From: Bacillaceae bacterium OF18-1A
Lineage (GTDB): Bacteria > Bacillota > Bacilli > Bacillales > Bacillaceae_G
Direction of reading: 5' to 3'
Assembly: GCA_027694045.1 (NCBI GenBank)
Contig: JAQEWB010000002.1
Location: 806,001-870,000, forward strand
DNA: 64,000 nt
The notes under the pieces were generated by a model that saw only the letters and a list, made by a program, of their open reading frames with translations, ran no database searches and was not told where the DNA came from. Both the position numbers and the translations under genes were made by a program. Shown here one piece after another: positions 17,375 through 26,515 of this stretch. How positions within the stretch are numbered: the first letter of the stretch is position 1; each line of letters starts with the position of its first letter.

Positions 17375-19199
17375 ATACTTCCTCTTCGTCCTCTTCTTCT
17401 GAAACTGGCTCTCCAAATACATTTGGTGGATCTGGCTGATAATACATGGTCCCTGGCTGTGGTGCATATGTTGATTCAGTCGGTTGATAATATAAAGGAT
17501 TCGCATATTGCGGTCCCCCAGGTTGTGGGCTATATAACCTACTCTCTCCTCCGCATCCACAATCTTCCTCCTCTTGGACAAGCGGCGGCATATTATTATC
17601 CATTGGCATCATATTTGGATTCGGCATAGATGTATATTGCGGTCCAAATGGTACCCCTTGCTGATATGGCATATTGTAATATGGATTTTGTTGTTGATAA
17701 TATGGATTCGGTGGCATCATCGGTTGCTGATATGGCATTTGATATGGCATCATATTCGGTGGTTGATTATTATCCATAATCGGCATCATATTTGGCATTT
17801 GGTTATTATCCATAATCGGCATCATATTTGGCATTTGGTTATTATCCATAATCGGCATCATATTCGGCATGTAGTTATTGTCCATAATCGGCATCGTATT
17901 TGGCATTTGATTGTTATCCATGATCGGCATAATATTTGGTGGTTGATTGTTATCCATGATTGGCATGATGTTTGGCGGTTGATTGTTATCCATGATTGGC
18001 ATGATGTTTGGTGGTTGATTGTTATCCATGATTGGCATGATGTTTGGTGGTTGATTGTTATCCAACATTGGCATAATGTTTGGTGGTTGATTGTTATCCA
18101 TGATTGGCATGATGTTTGGCGGTTGATTGTTATCCAACATTGGCATGATATTTGGCACTTGAATATTTGGCGGGATAACTTGCGGGATAACTACATTTTC
18201 TTTCTTTACATTTGGTGATACTATATTCCCTACGTTCTCCTTCTTCACTTGCGGTGACACTATATTCCCTACGTTTTCTTTCTTCACTTGTGGTGACACT
18301 ATATTCCCTACGTTTTCTTTCTTCACTTGCGGTGACACTATATTTCCTACATTTTCTTTCTTCACTTGCGGTGATACTATATTTCCTACGTTCTCTTTCT
18401 TCACTTGCGGTGATACTATATTTCCTACGTTTTCTTTCTTCACTTGTGGTGACACTATATTCCCTACGTTTTCTTTCTTTACTTGCGGTGACACTATGTT
18501 ATCTTTTTTCGTTTGCGGAGAAATGATGTTATTAGGTTTCATTTTATTAATTTGCGGAGCAATTAATTCGCTCCCTTTTTTTATTACATCTGAAATTTTA
18601 TATTCTTTTTTCGATTTTATTGGTGGCTGTGGCGGCTGTGGTAATACATTGACCGAAAACTTCGTGTTTTCTTTTTCCACTGGTTTTTGTTTTTCTATAA
18701 CAGGTGGCTTTTGAATGACAGATGGCTTTTCAACTGGTTTTTCTTTTTGGATTGGCTGTTCTTTCTGCACCTCTTTTTGCGGTTTCACCTGTACTTCTTT
18801 TTGCGGCTTCACTTGCATTTCCTTTTGCGGTTTTACCTGTACTTCTTTTTGTGGTTGTACTTGCACTTCTTTTTGTGTTTGTTGCATAGCAGGCTGCTGT
18901 GTAATTGGTGCTGACTGGTACGTAACTTCTTCCTCATCTTCTATTCCAAGCGGAGTCGGTGTTGCTGCAAATTCTTTCTGCTGCACTTCTTTTACGTATT
19001 GTTTTGGAGGTGACGAACCTGCCCCAGCATGTTGTTTCACGTGGACGCTATTTGATGGTACTTTAATTTTCATCCCTGGCATGATTAAATCTGGATTACT
19101 AAGTTGAGTATTTGTTTTTTTCAGCGTGTCAAAATCCACTCCGTACTTTTTCGCAATTTTCCAAAGGGTATCCCCTTTTTGCACGATATGAATTTTCAA
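17373..19199 (-). CDS. safA: Spore coat/cortex morphogenetic protein SafA
   Basis: SafA is a sigma-E-type coat morphogenetic protein placed at the cortex-coat interface by SpoVID, whose gene is at 54.5 kb here. The 608-residue protein has an N-terminal LysM domain (about residues 2-48: IHVQKGDTLWKIAKKYG-like). A Gln/Lys/Pro-rich region with repeated QVKPQKE units follows (about 110-145), then seven copies of a 13-residue unit VKKENVGNIVSPQ, eleven copies of a 12-residue unit MPIMDNNQPPNI, a Met/Pro/Gln/Tyr-rich tail with a DCGCGG motif, and an acidic end EEEDEEEV. The TTG start at 19197-19199 has GGAGGGGG upstream. The repeats differ strongly in number among relatives, so the length is strain-specific. 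Confidence 0.92.
   Translation of the reverse strand: MKIHIVQKGDTLWKIAKKYGVDFDTLKKTNTQLSNPDLIMPGMKIKVPSNSVHVKQHAGAGSSPPKQYVKEVQQKEFAATPTPLGIEDEEEVTYQSAPITQQPAMQQTQKEVQVQPQKEVQVKPQKEMQVKPQKEVQVKPQKEVQKEQPIQKEKPVEKPSVIQKPPVIEKQKPVEKENTKFSVNVLPQPPQPPIKSKKEYKISDVIKKGSELIAPQINKMKPNNIISPQTKKDNIVSPQVKKENVGNIVSPQVKKENVGNIVSPQVKKENVGNIVSPQVKKENVGNIVSPQVKKENVGNIVSPQVKKENVGNIVSPQVKKENVGNIVSPNVKKENVVIPQVIPPNIQVPNIMPMLDNNQPPNIMPIMDNNQPPNIMPMLDNNQPPNIMPIMDNNQPPNIMPIMDNNQPPNIMPIMDNNQPPNIMPIMDNNQMPNTMPIMDNNYMPNMMPIMDNNQMPNMMPIMDNNQMPNMMPIMDNNQPPNMMPYQMPYQQPMMPPNPYYQQQNPYYNMPYQQGVPFGPQYTSMPNPNMMPMDNNMPPLVQEEEDCGCGGESRLYSPQPGGPQYANPLYYQPTESTYAPQPGTMYYQPDPPNVFGEPVSEEEDEEEV
17756..18155 (-). repeat. safA 36-base tandem repeat array (11 units)
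   Basis: Eleven consecutive in-frame copies of a 36-base unit encode variants of MPIMDNNQPPNI. Units nearest the 3' end of safA carry QMPN or YMPN in place of QPPN, and two carry ML in place of IM, giving a graded series. Synonymous differences are few, indicating recent unit duplication. Confidence 0.9.
18208..18500 (-). repeat. safA 39-base tandem repeat array (7 units)
   Basis: Seven copies of a 39-base unit encode VKKENVGNIVSPQ, flanked by a degenerate unit on each side (KKDNIVSPQ and VKKENVVIPQ). The protein units are identical except for the last residue, while the DNA differs at a handful of third positions. Confidence 0.9.
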
Positions 19200-19392
19200 A
19201 TTTTCCCCCTCCTGTATAACTTATCTATAAGTAACAAACCTCATGAAGTAACACTTCCTAAATAACTTTAACTTTTATCACTTCTCCTGTTTTTAAGATC
19301 ATTCGAAGTGGAATACGCATAAAAAAATCGCAATGATTTCTTCAAAACAATGTATGCCCATTTCGTTCTCGTTATGATTATATGTACGAAAA

Positions 19393-19417
19393 AAAGCAAC
19401 GGGGATACCGTTGCTTT
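19393..19417 (-). terminator. Terminator after nadA
   Basis: AAAGCAACGG (19393-19402) pairs with CCGTTGCTTT (19408-19417) around GGATA; on the minus strand TTTTTCG follows. It lies at the nadA stop codon. Confidence 0.85.
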
Positions 19418-20522
19418 ACACACGCTCTAACATACGATTTAACGCGAGAACCGCTTCTTCTGTCACTTGTTTATCTACGCTAATAACGTTAATTTCTTCT
19501 CCTCTTTCTATCGTTTCAAGCGCCCACAATAAATGAGGTAAATCAATTCGGTTCATCGTTAAACACGGACACATAAATGGATTCAGTGAAACAATTTCTT
19601 TATCTGGATGTTGTTGAATAATTCGGTTCACTAAATTCATCTCTGTACCAATTGCCCACTTACTTCCAGATGGAGCTGATTCAATCATATCAATAATATA
19701 CTTCGTTGATCCTGCATAATCCGAAGCAGCTACAACTTCATAGCAACATTCTGGATGTACAATAATATTCATATCTGGATGATTTTTTCGTACGTTCTCA
19801 ATATTTTTCACTGTAAAGTTTTGATGAACAGAACAATGCCCTTTCCATAAAATCACTTGAATTTCCTCTATATTTCCATCGTACTCTAATGAATCCGTAT
19901 GCGGGTCCCAAACTGCCATTTTATCTAACGGAATACCTAAATCGTACGCTGTATTTCTCCCTAAATGTTGATCTGGTAAAAAGACGAGACGCTCTTTTTG
20001 TGTAAACGCCCAAGATACCATTTGTTTTGCGTTTGAAGAAGTTACTGTCGCTCCACCATTCCGACCGCAAAACGCTTTAATCGCAGCTGTAGAGTTTACA
20101 TACGTTAACGGAATCATCGTATCTCCAAATAATTTCGTAAGCTCTTTCCATGCTCTTTCTGTTTGTTCAATATCTGCCATATCCGCCATCGAACAGCCTG
20201 CGCGCATATCTGGCAAAATAACGATTTGATCATCTGTCGTTAACATATCTGCTGTTTCTGCCATGAAATGCACCCCGCAGAACACAATATATTTTGCTTC
20301 TTTATTACTCGCCGCAACTTGCGCAAGCTGAAGAGAATCCCCTGCTGCATCAGAAAATTGTACGACTTCATCTTTTTGATAATGGTGACCTGGAATAAAT
20401 AACGTTTTCCCCATCTTCTCTTTCATTTCACGAACACGATTTTCCATCTCTTCCGTTGACATCACATAATAACGCTCTGGTAACATCGCTTCAATCGGCT
20501 GCACTTTTTCTAAAATACCCAT
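19416..20522 (-). CDS. nadA: Quinolinate synthase NadA
   Basis: NadA condenses iminoaspartate with dihydroxyacetone phosphate to quinolinate using a [4Fe-4S] cluster. The 368-residue protein shows [19 protein letters not shown] (about residues 44-62) and three candidate cluster cysteines in [11 protein letters not shown] (about 111), HPECCYEV (about 231) and [11 protein letters not shown] (about 320). Quinolinate synthase of this longer Bacillus type usually has this pattern. It is the last gene of nadB-nadC-nadA and depends on the cysteine desulfurase NifS encoded divergently. The ATG is preceded by AGGGGGAG. Confidence 0.97.
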   Translation of the reverse strand: MGILEKVQPIEAMLPERYYVMSTEEMENRVREMKEKMGKTLFIPGHHYQKDEVVQFSDAAGDSLQLAQVAASNKEAKYIVFCGVHFMAETADMLTTDDQIVILPDMRAGCSMADMADIEQTERAWKELTKLFGDTMIPLTYVNSTAAIKAFCGRNGGATVTSSNAKQMVSWAFTQKERLVFLPDQHLGRNTAYDLGIPLDKMAVWDPHTDSLEYDGNIEEIQVILWKGHCSVHQNFTVKNIENVRKNHPDMNIIVHPECCYEVVAASDYAGSTKYIIDMIESAPSGSKWAIGTEMNLVNRIIQQHPDKEIVSLNPFMCPCLTMNRIDLPHLLWALETIERGEEINVISVDKQVTEEAVLALNRMLERV

Positions 20523-20552
20523 ATATCTTTCTCCCCCTCTAAGCCACTTTCC

Positions 20553-21386
20553 TTACGCTTCAATATTGAAACTAATATCAAATGCCTTCACTGAATGCGT
20601 TAATGCTCCAAGTGAAATATAATCTACCCCTGTTTTTCCATATTTCGATAAATCTTCAATTGTAATGCCTCCTGAAGCCTCCGTAACGATAGCACTTGGT
20701 ACAATCTTTGAAAACTCTCGAATCTCATCTGGCGTACGATTATCAAACATAATAATATCTGCTCCAGCTTCTACAGCCTCTCTCACTTGTTCCTCAGTTT
20801 CGGTTTCTACTTCTACCTTCACCATATGCCCTAATTTTTCTTTCACTGATGTAACAGCTTTCGTAATAGAACCAGCAAAAGCAATATGATTGTCTTTAAT
20901 CATGACACCGTCATATAAACCGAATCGGTGATTAAATCCCCCTCCGCATACGACCGCATATTTATCAAACATACGTAATCCTGGCATCGTTTTTCGTGTA
21001 TCACAAATGCGTGTATGACTACTGTCTAAAGCAAGAACCGCCTTACGTGTCATCGTCGCGATCCCGCTCATACGCTGAATAACATTTAATATAACGCGCT
21101 CTGCCGTCAATAACGATGCGATTGGCCCTTGCACAGTTGCGATAATTTCGCCTTTTTCTACAAGATCCCCATCTTGTTTATGAAGCTCAACTTCAATTCG
21201 CTCATCAATTAATTTAAATCCTTCTTCAATCACTAAGCGTCCCGTAAAGACTCCTGTATCCTTCGAAAGAAACGTTCCTTTCGAAAGTAAATTGTCTGGA
21301 AAAATAAGTTGAGATGTTACATCTCTATCTCCTATATCTTCTAGAAAAAATCGATTTAATGCTTCTTTCACTTTTATCGCGTTCAT
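20553..21386 (-). CDS. nadC: Nicotinate-nucleotide pyrophosphorylase (carboxylating)
   Basis: NadC converts quinolinate and PRPP to nicotinate mononucleotide with CO2 release, the third step of de novo NAD synthesis. The 277-residue protein contains ERVILNVIQRMSGIAT, the DTRKTMPGLR phosphoribosyl-binding loop (about residues 138-147), KDNH (about 171-174) and FDNRTPDEI. I chose the ATG at 21384-21386, nicely spaced from GAGGGG; an upstream TTG would overlap the nadB end. Its downstream neighbour is nadA, 30 bases away. Confidence 0.95.
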   Translation of the reverse strand: MNAIKVKEALNRFFLEDIGDRDVTSQLIFPDNLLSKGTFLSKDTGVFTGRLVIEEGFKLIDERIEVELHKQDGDLVEKGEIIATVQGPIASLLTAERVILNVIQRMSGIATMTRKAVLALDSSHTRICDTRKTMPGLRMFDKYAVVCGGGFNHRFGLYDGVMIKDNHIAFAGSITKAVTSVKEKLGHMVKVEVETETEEQVREAVEAGADIIMFDNRTPDEIREFSKIVPSAIVTEASGGITIEDLSKYGKTGVDYISLGALTHSVKAFDISFNIEA

Positions 21387-21405
21387 AAAACCCCTCTTCC
21401 CCTCA

Positions 21406-22935
21406 TCACACAAGTTGTACTTTTCTTTTCACTCGAACAATCTCTTTTTTTTCTGTATTTCTATCCGGATAATCACTCCGGTAATGACCGCCTATACTTT
21501 CTTCTCTTTGCAGAGCTGATACGACTATAAGCTCACAAACTGTTAACATATTAATAAGCGTTATTTCTTCATTTGTCAGTGCGTTATGTTGTAATATCAT
21601 ATTTCGAACACCGTACTTACTAATCCACCTCTTTGCATAAGATAAGCTTTGTTCTGTTCGCACAATCCCAACGTATTTCATCATGCATTGTTGTATTTCT
21701 TCTTTCATCGGTAAATTGTTTAAAACGATAAACTTCTCTTCTTTCTCAGTAAGAACATCCAATCGTTCTTTCGTCCCTTTAGATAAAATATGTTGTCCTA
21801 TTCGTTTCCCAAACACAAGACCTTCTAATAGTGAATTACTCGCTAATCGATTTGCGCCATGAACACCATTACAAGCCACTTCACCAATCGCATATAAATT
21901 TGGAATAGATGTCTCTCCATCACAGTTTGTTTTCACACCGCCCATATGAAAATGAGCACCTGGTACAACTGGAATACGTTTTTCATTTATATCGACACCA
22001 TTCTTTTTACATAATGATGATACAGTCGGAAAACGTTGTTCAAAGTTTTGAATCATTTCAATGTTTAAGTACACTCTTTCACCCGCGAGTAGCTGTTCAT
22101 GAATAGCCCTCGCCACTACATCACGCGGCGCTAAATCTCGTTCTGGATGGATATCCACCATAAAACGCTGTCCTTTTCCATTTACAAGGACAGCCCCTTC
22201 ACCACGGACCGCTTCAGAAACGAGTCCACAACATCGCCCGTCTACATGTAACATCGTCGGATGAAATTGTATAAATTCTAAATCTACAAGCTCTCCGCCT
22301 GCCCGATACACCATCGCAAGTCCATCACCTGTAATTGTCTCGTCATTAGAAGTAAAGGTATATAAACCACCAATCCCACCTGAAGCTAACACTGTATACT
22401 CCGCATTGTAACGCTTCAGTTCTCCTTCACTATTTCGCGTTATAACTCCAACACATTTATCGTTCTCTATAATAAAATCAAGCACCATTTCCTGCTCCAC
22501 TACCGTAACCTGCGGAACTACTTCTTGAATGAGATGCTCTAATAAATTCTTTCCTGTTGCATCGCCACCTGCATGTAAAATACGGCGCTTTCGATGTGCC
22601 CCTTCTTTTCCAAGATGAGGACCCATTTCATCTCCATCAAATTTCATTCCATTTTTAATGAGAGTGTTTATTTCTTTCGGCCCTTCCTCAACTAAATAAC
22701 GGACCGCTTCTTCATTGTTATAATGACACCCTGCTACTAACGTATCTTCAAAATGATCATGAGGATCATCATATGTAGCTACTGCTGCCGCAATTCCACC
22801 TTGGGCTAAATGTGTATTATTATTTCGTCCTGTCTTCTTTGTGATAATAATCACATTCTTTTCGTGACAAATCTCTTTTGCAACACGAAGTGCCGCAACG
22901 CCACTTCCGATAATTAAGACATCTGCACTTGGCAT
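21406..22935 (-). CDS. nadB: L-aspartate oxidase NadB
   Basis: NadB oxidises L-aspartate to iminoaspartate with FAD, the first step of de novo NAD synthesis. The 509-residue protein begins with an FAD-binding Rossmann motif (IIGSGVAALRVA, about residues 7-18) and continues with AQGGIAAA, HVDGRCCGLVSEAVRGEGA and GVHGANRLASNSLLEGLVFG (about 360-379), the succinate dehydrogenase/fumarate reductase flavoprotein pattern. It is first in nadB-nadC-nadA and divergent from nifS-nadR. The ATG follows AGGAGG. Confidence 0.96.
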   Translation of the reverse strand: MPSADVLIIGSGVAALRVAKEICHEKNVIIITKKTGRNNNTHLAQGGIAAAVATYDDPHDHFEDTLVAGCHYNNEEAVRYLVEEGPKEINTLIKNGMKFDGDEMGPHLGKEGAHRKRRILHAGGDATGKNLLEHLIQEVVPQVTVVEQEMVLDFIIENDKCVGVITRNSEGELKRYNAEYTVLASGGIGGLYTFTSNDETITGDGLAMVYRAGGELVDLEFIQFHPTMLHVDGRCCGLVSEAVRGEGAVLVNGKGQRFMVDIHPERDLAPRDVVARAIHEQLLAGERVYLNIEMIQNFEQRFPTVSSLCKKNGVDINEKRIPVVPGAHFHMGGVKTNCDGETSIPNLYAIGEVACNGVHGANRLASNSLLEGLVFGKRIGQHILSKGTKERLDVLTEKEEKFIVLNNLPMKEEIQQCMMKYVGIVRTEQSLSYAKRWISKYGVRNMILQHNALTNEEITLINMLTVCELIVVSALQREESIGGHYRSDYPDRNTEKKEIVRVKRKVQLV

Positions 22936-22959
22936 AATTGTTGCCTCCTACTTTACACT

Positions 22960-23000
22960 TTTCAACTGTCTTGACACCTATATTTACATAGTTTTAAAAT
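22960..23000. promoter_or_regulatory. nadB/nifS divergent control region, candidate NadR operator
   Basis: The palindrome-like TGTCTTGACA (22967-22976) overlaps a nifS-directed -35 box TTGACA (22971-22976), with TAAAAT 18 bases on (22995-23000). A second TGACA lies at 23003-23007, and on the minus strand TTGTCA there could serve nadB. In B. subtilis NadR represses both units with nicotinate as corepressor. Assigning this as its site is inference. Confidence 0.5.
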
Positions 23001-23087
23001 AATGACAAGAGTTTTTTTATAATTCTTGTTTTCACTACTATTTAAAAAACAAAAGAAATGTAACTCTTACTAGAGAGAGGAACTTAC

Positions 23088-24230
23088 ATGATGATATATC
23101 TTGATTATGCAGCTACAACACCTATGAGCGAAGAAGCGTTACAAACATATATGAAAGCAGCAACTCAATATTTTGGAAATGAACAAAGCTTACATGATAT
23201 CGGAGGAACCGCCTCTTCTTTATTGCAAGTGTGCAGAAAAACATTTGCAGAAATGATCGGCGGAAAAGAACAAGGAGTATTTTTTACGAGCGGCGGTTCA
23301 GAATCTAACTATCTTGCGATCCAATCACTTCTAAATGCTAGAAGTGGGAAACATATCATTACAACACCTATGGAACATGCATCTATTCGAAGCTATTTTC
23401 AATCTTTACAATCGCAAGGCTATACGATCACTGAAATTCCTGTTGATAAAAATGGACTCATTCATTTAATAGATTTACAGGCAGCCATTACAGAGAATAC
23501 AGTTCTAGCAAGTATACAGCACGGAAACTCTGAAATCGGAACCGTTCAAAACATTACAGAAATCGGAGCACTTTTAAAAAAATATAATATTTTATTTCAT
23601 ACAGATTGTGTGCAAACGTTCGGTAAACTTCCTATCAATGTTTTAGAGATGGGAATTGATAGTCTTTCTGTTTCAGCACATAAAATATACGGTCCAAAAG
23701 GTGTCGGCGCTTGCTATATAAACCCGCAATCTCGCTGGGAACAAATATTTCCGGGAACTTCCCATGAAAAAGGGTTTCGCCCAGGTACAGTGAATGTCCC
23801 TGGCATCGCAGCTTTTTTAACGGCCGCTGAGAATATATTAAAAAATCAACAAGCAGAAAACCAACGTTTCAAAGAGTTACGCTCCTATTTTTTAGAGCAA
23901 TTACAAACCATTCCTCTAGAAATTGAAGTAGAAGGTCATTCTACTTCTTGTTTACCACATATTATTGGGGTTACAATAAAAGGAATAGAAGGTCAGTATA
24001 CAATGTTAGAGTGTAACCGACACGGTATTGCTATTTCCACTGGTAGCGCATGCCAAGTTGGAAAACAAGAACCTTCGAAAACAATGCTTGCAATTGGCAA
24101 AACGGATGAAGAGGCTAAACAATATGTCCGCTTTTCTTTCGGACAACAAACAACGAAAGATCAAATTGATACTACTATTCATGCACTACACACAATCGGA
24201 AATCAATTTTATAGAGGTGTTAAATCATAA
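23088..24230 (+). CDS. nifS: Cysteine desulfurase NifS (NAD-cluster type)
   Basis: A 380-residue PLP enzyme that releases sulfur from cysteine, in this context to build the iron-sulfur cluster of NadA. It opens MIYLDYAATTPMSEEAL, has the PLP lysine in SVSAHKIYGPKGVG (about residue 204) and the active cysteine in ISTGSACQVGKQEPS (about residue 322). The HGNSEIGTVQ motif binds the cofactor. It is co-transcribed with nadR (stop and start overlap as TAATG) and divergent from nadBCA, the same layout as in B. subtilis. Confidence 0.95.
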   Translation: MMIYLDYAATTPMSEEALQTYMKAATQYFGNEQSLHDIGGTASSLLQVCRKTFAEMIGGKEQGVFFTSGGSESNYLAIQSLLNARSGKHIITTPMEHASIRSYFQSLQSQGYTITEIPVDKNGLIHLIDLQAAITENTVLASIQHGNSEIGTVQNITEIGALLKKYNILFHTDCVQTFGKLPINVLEMGIDSLSVSAHKIYGPKGVGACYINPQSRWEQIFPGTSHEKGFRPGTVNVPGIAAFLTAAENILKNQQAENQRFKELRSYFLEQLQTIPLEIEVEGHSTSCLPHIIGVTIKGIEGQYTMLECNRHGIAISTGSACQVGKQEPSKTMLAIGKTDEEAKQYVRFSFGQQTTKDQIDTTIHALHTIGNQFYRGVKS

Positions 24231-24772
24231 TGAAACAAAACGAACAAAAAAAGATTTTAGGCGAAGAAAGACGACAACTTATTCTTCAATGGCTTCTTGC
24301 TGCAAATGAACCGTTATCTGGCAGCGAACTATCAAAAAAGACGAACGTAAGTAGACAAGTTATCGTACAAGACATTTCCTTACTTAAAGCAAGAAATGAA
24401 CCGATTATTGCAACTGCCCAAGGGTACTTATATTTAAAGCCTCAGGCGAAGCAACAAACTTGTGAGCGCGTAATCGTTTGTCAACATAGACCTGCTGAAG
24501 TACGCCAAGAACTTACAATGCTTGTTGATCACGGTGTTACGATTAAAGATGTAAAAGTTGAACATCCTGTATACGGCGACTTAACCGCTTCTATTATGGT
24601 AAGTAATCGTTTTGACGTAGAGCAATATTTACAAAAAATCGAAAACACAAATGCTTCCTATCTATCGCAACTAACGGATGGCATTCATTTACATACAATT
24701 GAAGCAGATTCTAAAGAGAAATTAGATGCTGCTTGCGAGGCACTAGATAAAGCAGGATTTCTCGTTTATTAA
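24230..24772 (+). CDS. nadR: NAD biosynthesis repressor NadR (NiaR/YrxA)
   Basis: A 180-residue DNA-binding regulator. The N-terminal winged helix (about residues 12-70) includes LSGSELSKKTNVSRQVIVQDI, and the C-terminal 3H domain has conserved histidines in CQHRPAEV, VDHGVTIKDVKVEHPVYG and DGIHLHTIEA. In B. subtilis this protein senses nicotinate and represses nadBCA and its own nifS-nadR operon. The ATG overlaps the nifS stop by one base, indicating translational coupling. Confidence is high from both domain structure and neighbours. Confidence 0.93.
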   Translation: MKQNEQKKILGEERRQLILQWLLAANEPLSGSELSKKTNVSRQVIVQDISLLKARNEPIIATAQGYLYLKPQAKQQTCERVIVCQHRPAEVRQELTMLVDHGVTIKDVKVEHPVYGDLTASIMVSNRFDVEQYLQKIENTNASYLSQLTDGIHLHTIEADSKEKLDAACEALDKAGFLVY

Positions 24773-24775
24773 TGT

Positions 24776-24808
24776 AAAGCACAGAGTTTTTATAATTCTC
24801 TGTGCTTT
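24776..24808 (+). terminator. Terminator after nadR
   Basis: AAAGCACAGAG (24776-24786) pairs with CTCTGTGCTTT (24798-24808), followed by TATTTTG. Confidence 0.85.
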
Positions 24809-24857
24809 TATTTTGTAAATGATATAATATTGTAATCAATTGCAAAGGAGATCGAAT

Positions 24858-25505
24858 ATGGGAATTGAACTCATTCACTTTAGTACTGGTAAGCCGAAAC
24901 AAATGAAATATAGCGAAAATAAAGAAATGATAACAGGTATATGTAAAGATCCTACAGAAGAAGCTTTCCTCTCAAAAGATGGATTCCGTGGCGATGATGT
25001 AGCGGATTTAAAACATCATGGTGGACCTGATCGTGCTGTTTGTGTATACCCATACGAACATTACGCACTATGGGAAGAGGAATTTCAAACAACGCTCCCC
25101 GCTTCCACATTTGGTGAAAACATTACCGTAACAAATATGTTAGAACATGACGTATACATCGGAGATACATATCAACTAGGCGAAGCAATCATTCAAGTGA
25201 CGCAAGCTCGCGTACCTTGCAGCACCATTTCAAAACGTCTTGGCATTCCCGGCATACTGCCGCGCATTGTAGCAACTGGATTTACTGGCTATCTATGCCG
25301 CGTTCTTCAAGAAGGTACTGTACGTAAAGATTCTAAAATTACATTATTAGAGCGTCAACCGAACAGTGTTTCCGTTCTATTTTCTAATGAAATCTATTTC
25401 CATAATCGAAAAGATAAAGATGGCCTTGAAAAAGTTCTTGCTGTCCCAGAACTAGCTGATGTTTGGCGTGATCAGTTAGAGGATCGTCTTGCGAAGTTAA
25501 AATAA
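24858..25505 (+). CDS. MOSC domain-containing protein (YiiM-like)
   Basis: A 215-residue protein with a MOSC domain (about residues 30-165) followed by a YiiM-type 3-alpha C-terminal domain. Landmarks are DLKHHGGPDRAVCVYPYEHY, FGENITV and a conserved cysteine in QARVPCSTISKRLG (about 125). MOSC proteins act in molybdenum-cofactor sulfur transfer or detoxification of N-hydroxylated compounds; which applies here is unknown. The start at 24858 has AAAGGAG seven bases upstream. It is a single-gene unit with its own terminator, convergent with pheA. Confidence 0.88.
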   Translation: MGIELIHFSTGKPKQMKYSENKEMITGICKDPTEEAFLSKDGFRGDDVADLKHHGGPDRAVCVYPYEHYALWEEEFQTTLPASTFGENITVTNMLEHDVYIGDTYQLGEAIIQVTQARVPCSTISKRLGIPGILPRIVATGFTGYLCRVLQEGTVRKDSKITLLERQPNSVSVLFSNEIYFHNRKDKDGLEKVLAVPELADVWRDQLEDRLAKLK

Positions 25506-25507
25506 AG

Positions 25508-25532
25508 AATCCCACCTTCAGCAGGTGGGATT
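25508..25532 (+). terminator. Terminator after the MOSC gene
   Basis: AATCCCACCT (25508-25517) pairs with AGGTGGGATT (25523-25532), followed by TTATT. Confidence 0.85.
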
Positions 25533-25558
25533 TTATTACTCTATCAATCCTTCATTTC

Positions 25559-26410
25559 TTACAACCAATAAGAAGCATAACTCCCAAGCACCGTAACAGA
25601 AAAACCAAGTGCCTCAAGTTCCATCGTTACGCCTGGCAATAGTACATCATCATATGCTTTATCAACATCGATTAAGAAAAAGTAATTTCCAAGACCTGTT
25701 TTCATCGGGCGAGATTCGATTTTGGATAAGTTTAATTTTCTCCATGCGAAAGCTGATAACACTTGATATAGCGCTCCTGCATAATCAGCAGGTAACGTTA
25801 TCATGAGCGTCGTTTTCTCTCCGCGGTTTTCTCCGTTATTTGGGAGTATTGCTTTCTTTTTCTTATGAAGAACAAGGAATCGTGTATGATTATTTTTATG
25901 CGTATGAATACCACGTCTTACAATTGTTAATCCGTATTTTTCTGCGGCCGCTTCGTTTGCAATAGCAGCTATTTTTTCTTCAGGATGTTCTTTCACATAT
26001 TGCGCTGCAGCACTTGTTGATGTCATATCTCGAACATTTACCCCCTTTAATTCTTCATTTAAAAATTTATGGCATTGTGCGATAGCATGCGGATGAGAAT
26101 GTACTGCATATACTTCTTCCCACACTTCTGCATACTGCGGGTGTACGAGTAAATGTTGTTGAATCGGTACTGTAATTTCCCCTACAATGGAGAGCGGTTG
26201 TTCATGTACAAGATAATCAACTGTTATATTTACTGATCCTTCAATTGCATTTTCTAATGGTACAACTGCGAAATCTACATTTTCATTTGCGGCTGCATCT
26301 ATACAATCTGGAATCGTTCGATATGGTACATGCTCTGCTTCTGGAAAAAAACGACTCACCGCCATATTTGTAAATGTTGCTTCTGGTCCTAAATATCCTA
26401 CTCGAATCAT
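25559..26410 (-). CDS. pheA: Prephenate dehydratase
   Basis: PheA converts prephenate to phenylpyruvate in phenylalanine synthesis. The 283-residue protein has the catalytic periplasmic-binding-like domain (about residues 1-185) with GYLGPEATFTNMA, VPLENAIEGSVN and the active-site Thr-Arg in NNHTRFLVL, followed by an ACT regulatory domain (about 200-280) with the LSKIESRPM phenylalanine-binding motif. It is the stand-alone form, with no fused chorismate mutase. In B. subtilis it sits beside pheB and obg; here a Bce-type module lies between pheA and obg. Confidence 0.96.
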   Translation of the reverse strand: MIRVGYLGPEATFTNMAVSRFFPEAEHVPYRTIPDCIDAAANENVDFAVVPLENAIEGSVNITVDYLVHEQPLSIVGEITVPIQQHLLVHPQYAEVWEEVYAVHSHPHAIAQCHKFLNEELKGVNVRDMTSTSAAAQYVKEHPEEKIAAIANEAAAEKYGLTIVRRGIHTHKNNHTRFLVLHKKKKAILPNNGENRGEKTTLMITLPADYAGALYQVLSAFAWRKLNLSKIESRPMKTGLGNYFFLIDVDKAYDDVLLPGVTMELEALGFSVTVLGSYASYWL

Positions 26411-26495
26411 CGTCTTTTCCCTCTCTTTTTCGTTTTCTTACTGTTATACCATACTTTTTTATATTCTTCTATGTAAATTTCGAATATTAAAAAAA

Positions 26496-26515
26496 AGACT
26501 AGCGTTTGCTAGTCT
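26496..26515 (-). terminator. Terminator after the Bce-like permease operon
   Basis: AGACTAGC (26496-26503) pairs with GCTAGTCT (26508-26515). On the minus strand a long T-run follows, and the permease stop codon lies inside the hairpin. Confidence 0.85.

Noticed and set aside
17321..17581. An 86-codon minus-strand frame overlapping the end of safA
   Set aside because: It lies in another frame of safA and runs through the terminator; no independent start signal.
17574..18218. A 214-codon open frame on the plus strand opposite the safA repeats
   Set aside because: It is a mirror of the 36-base repeat array (His/Trp/Ile-rich monotony), has no ribosome binding site, and safA on the other strand has clear domains.
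17756..18500. CRISPR-like spacing of repeats
   Set aside because: Units are contiguous, in frame, without unique spacers, and encode SafA; there are no cas genes.
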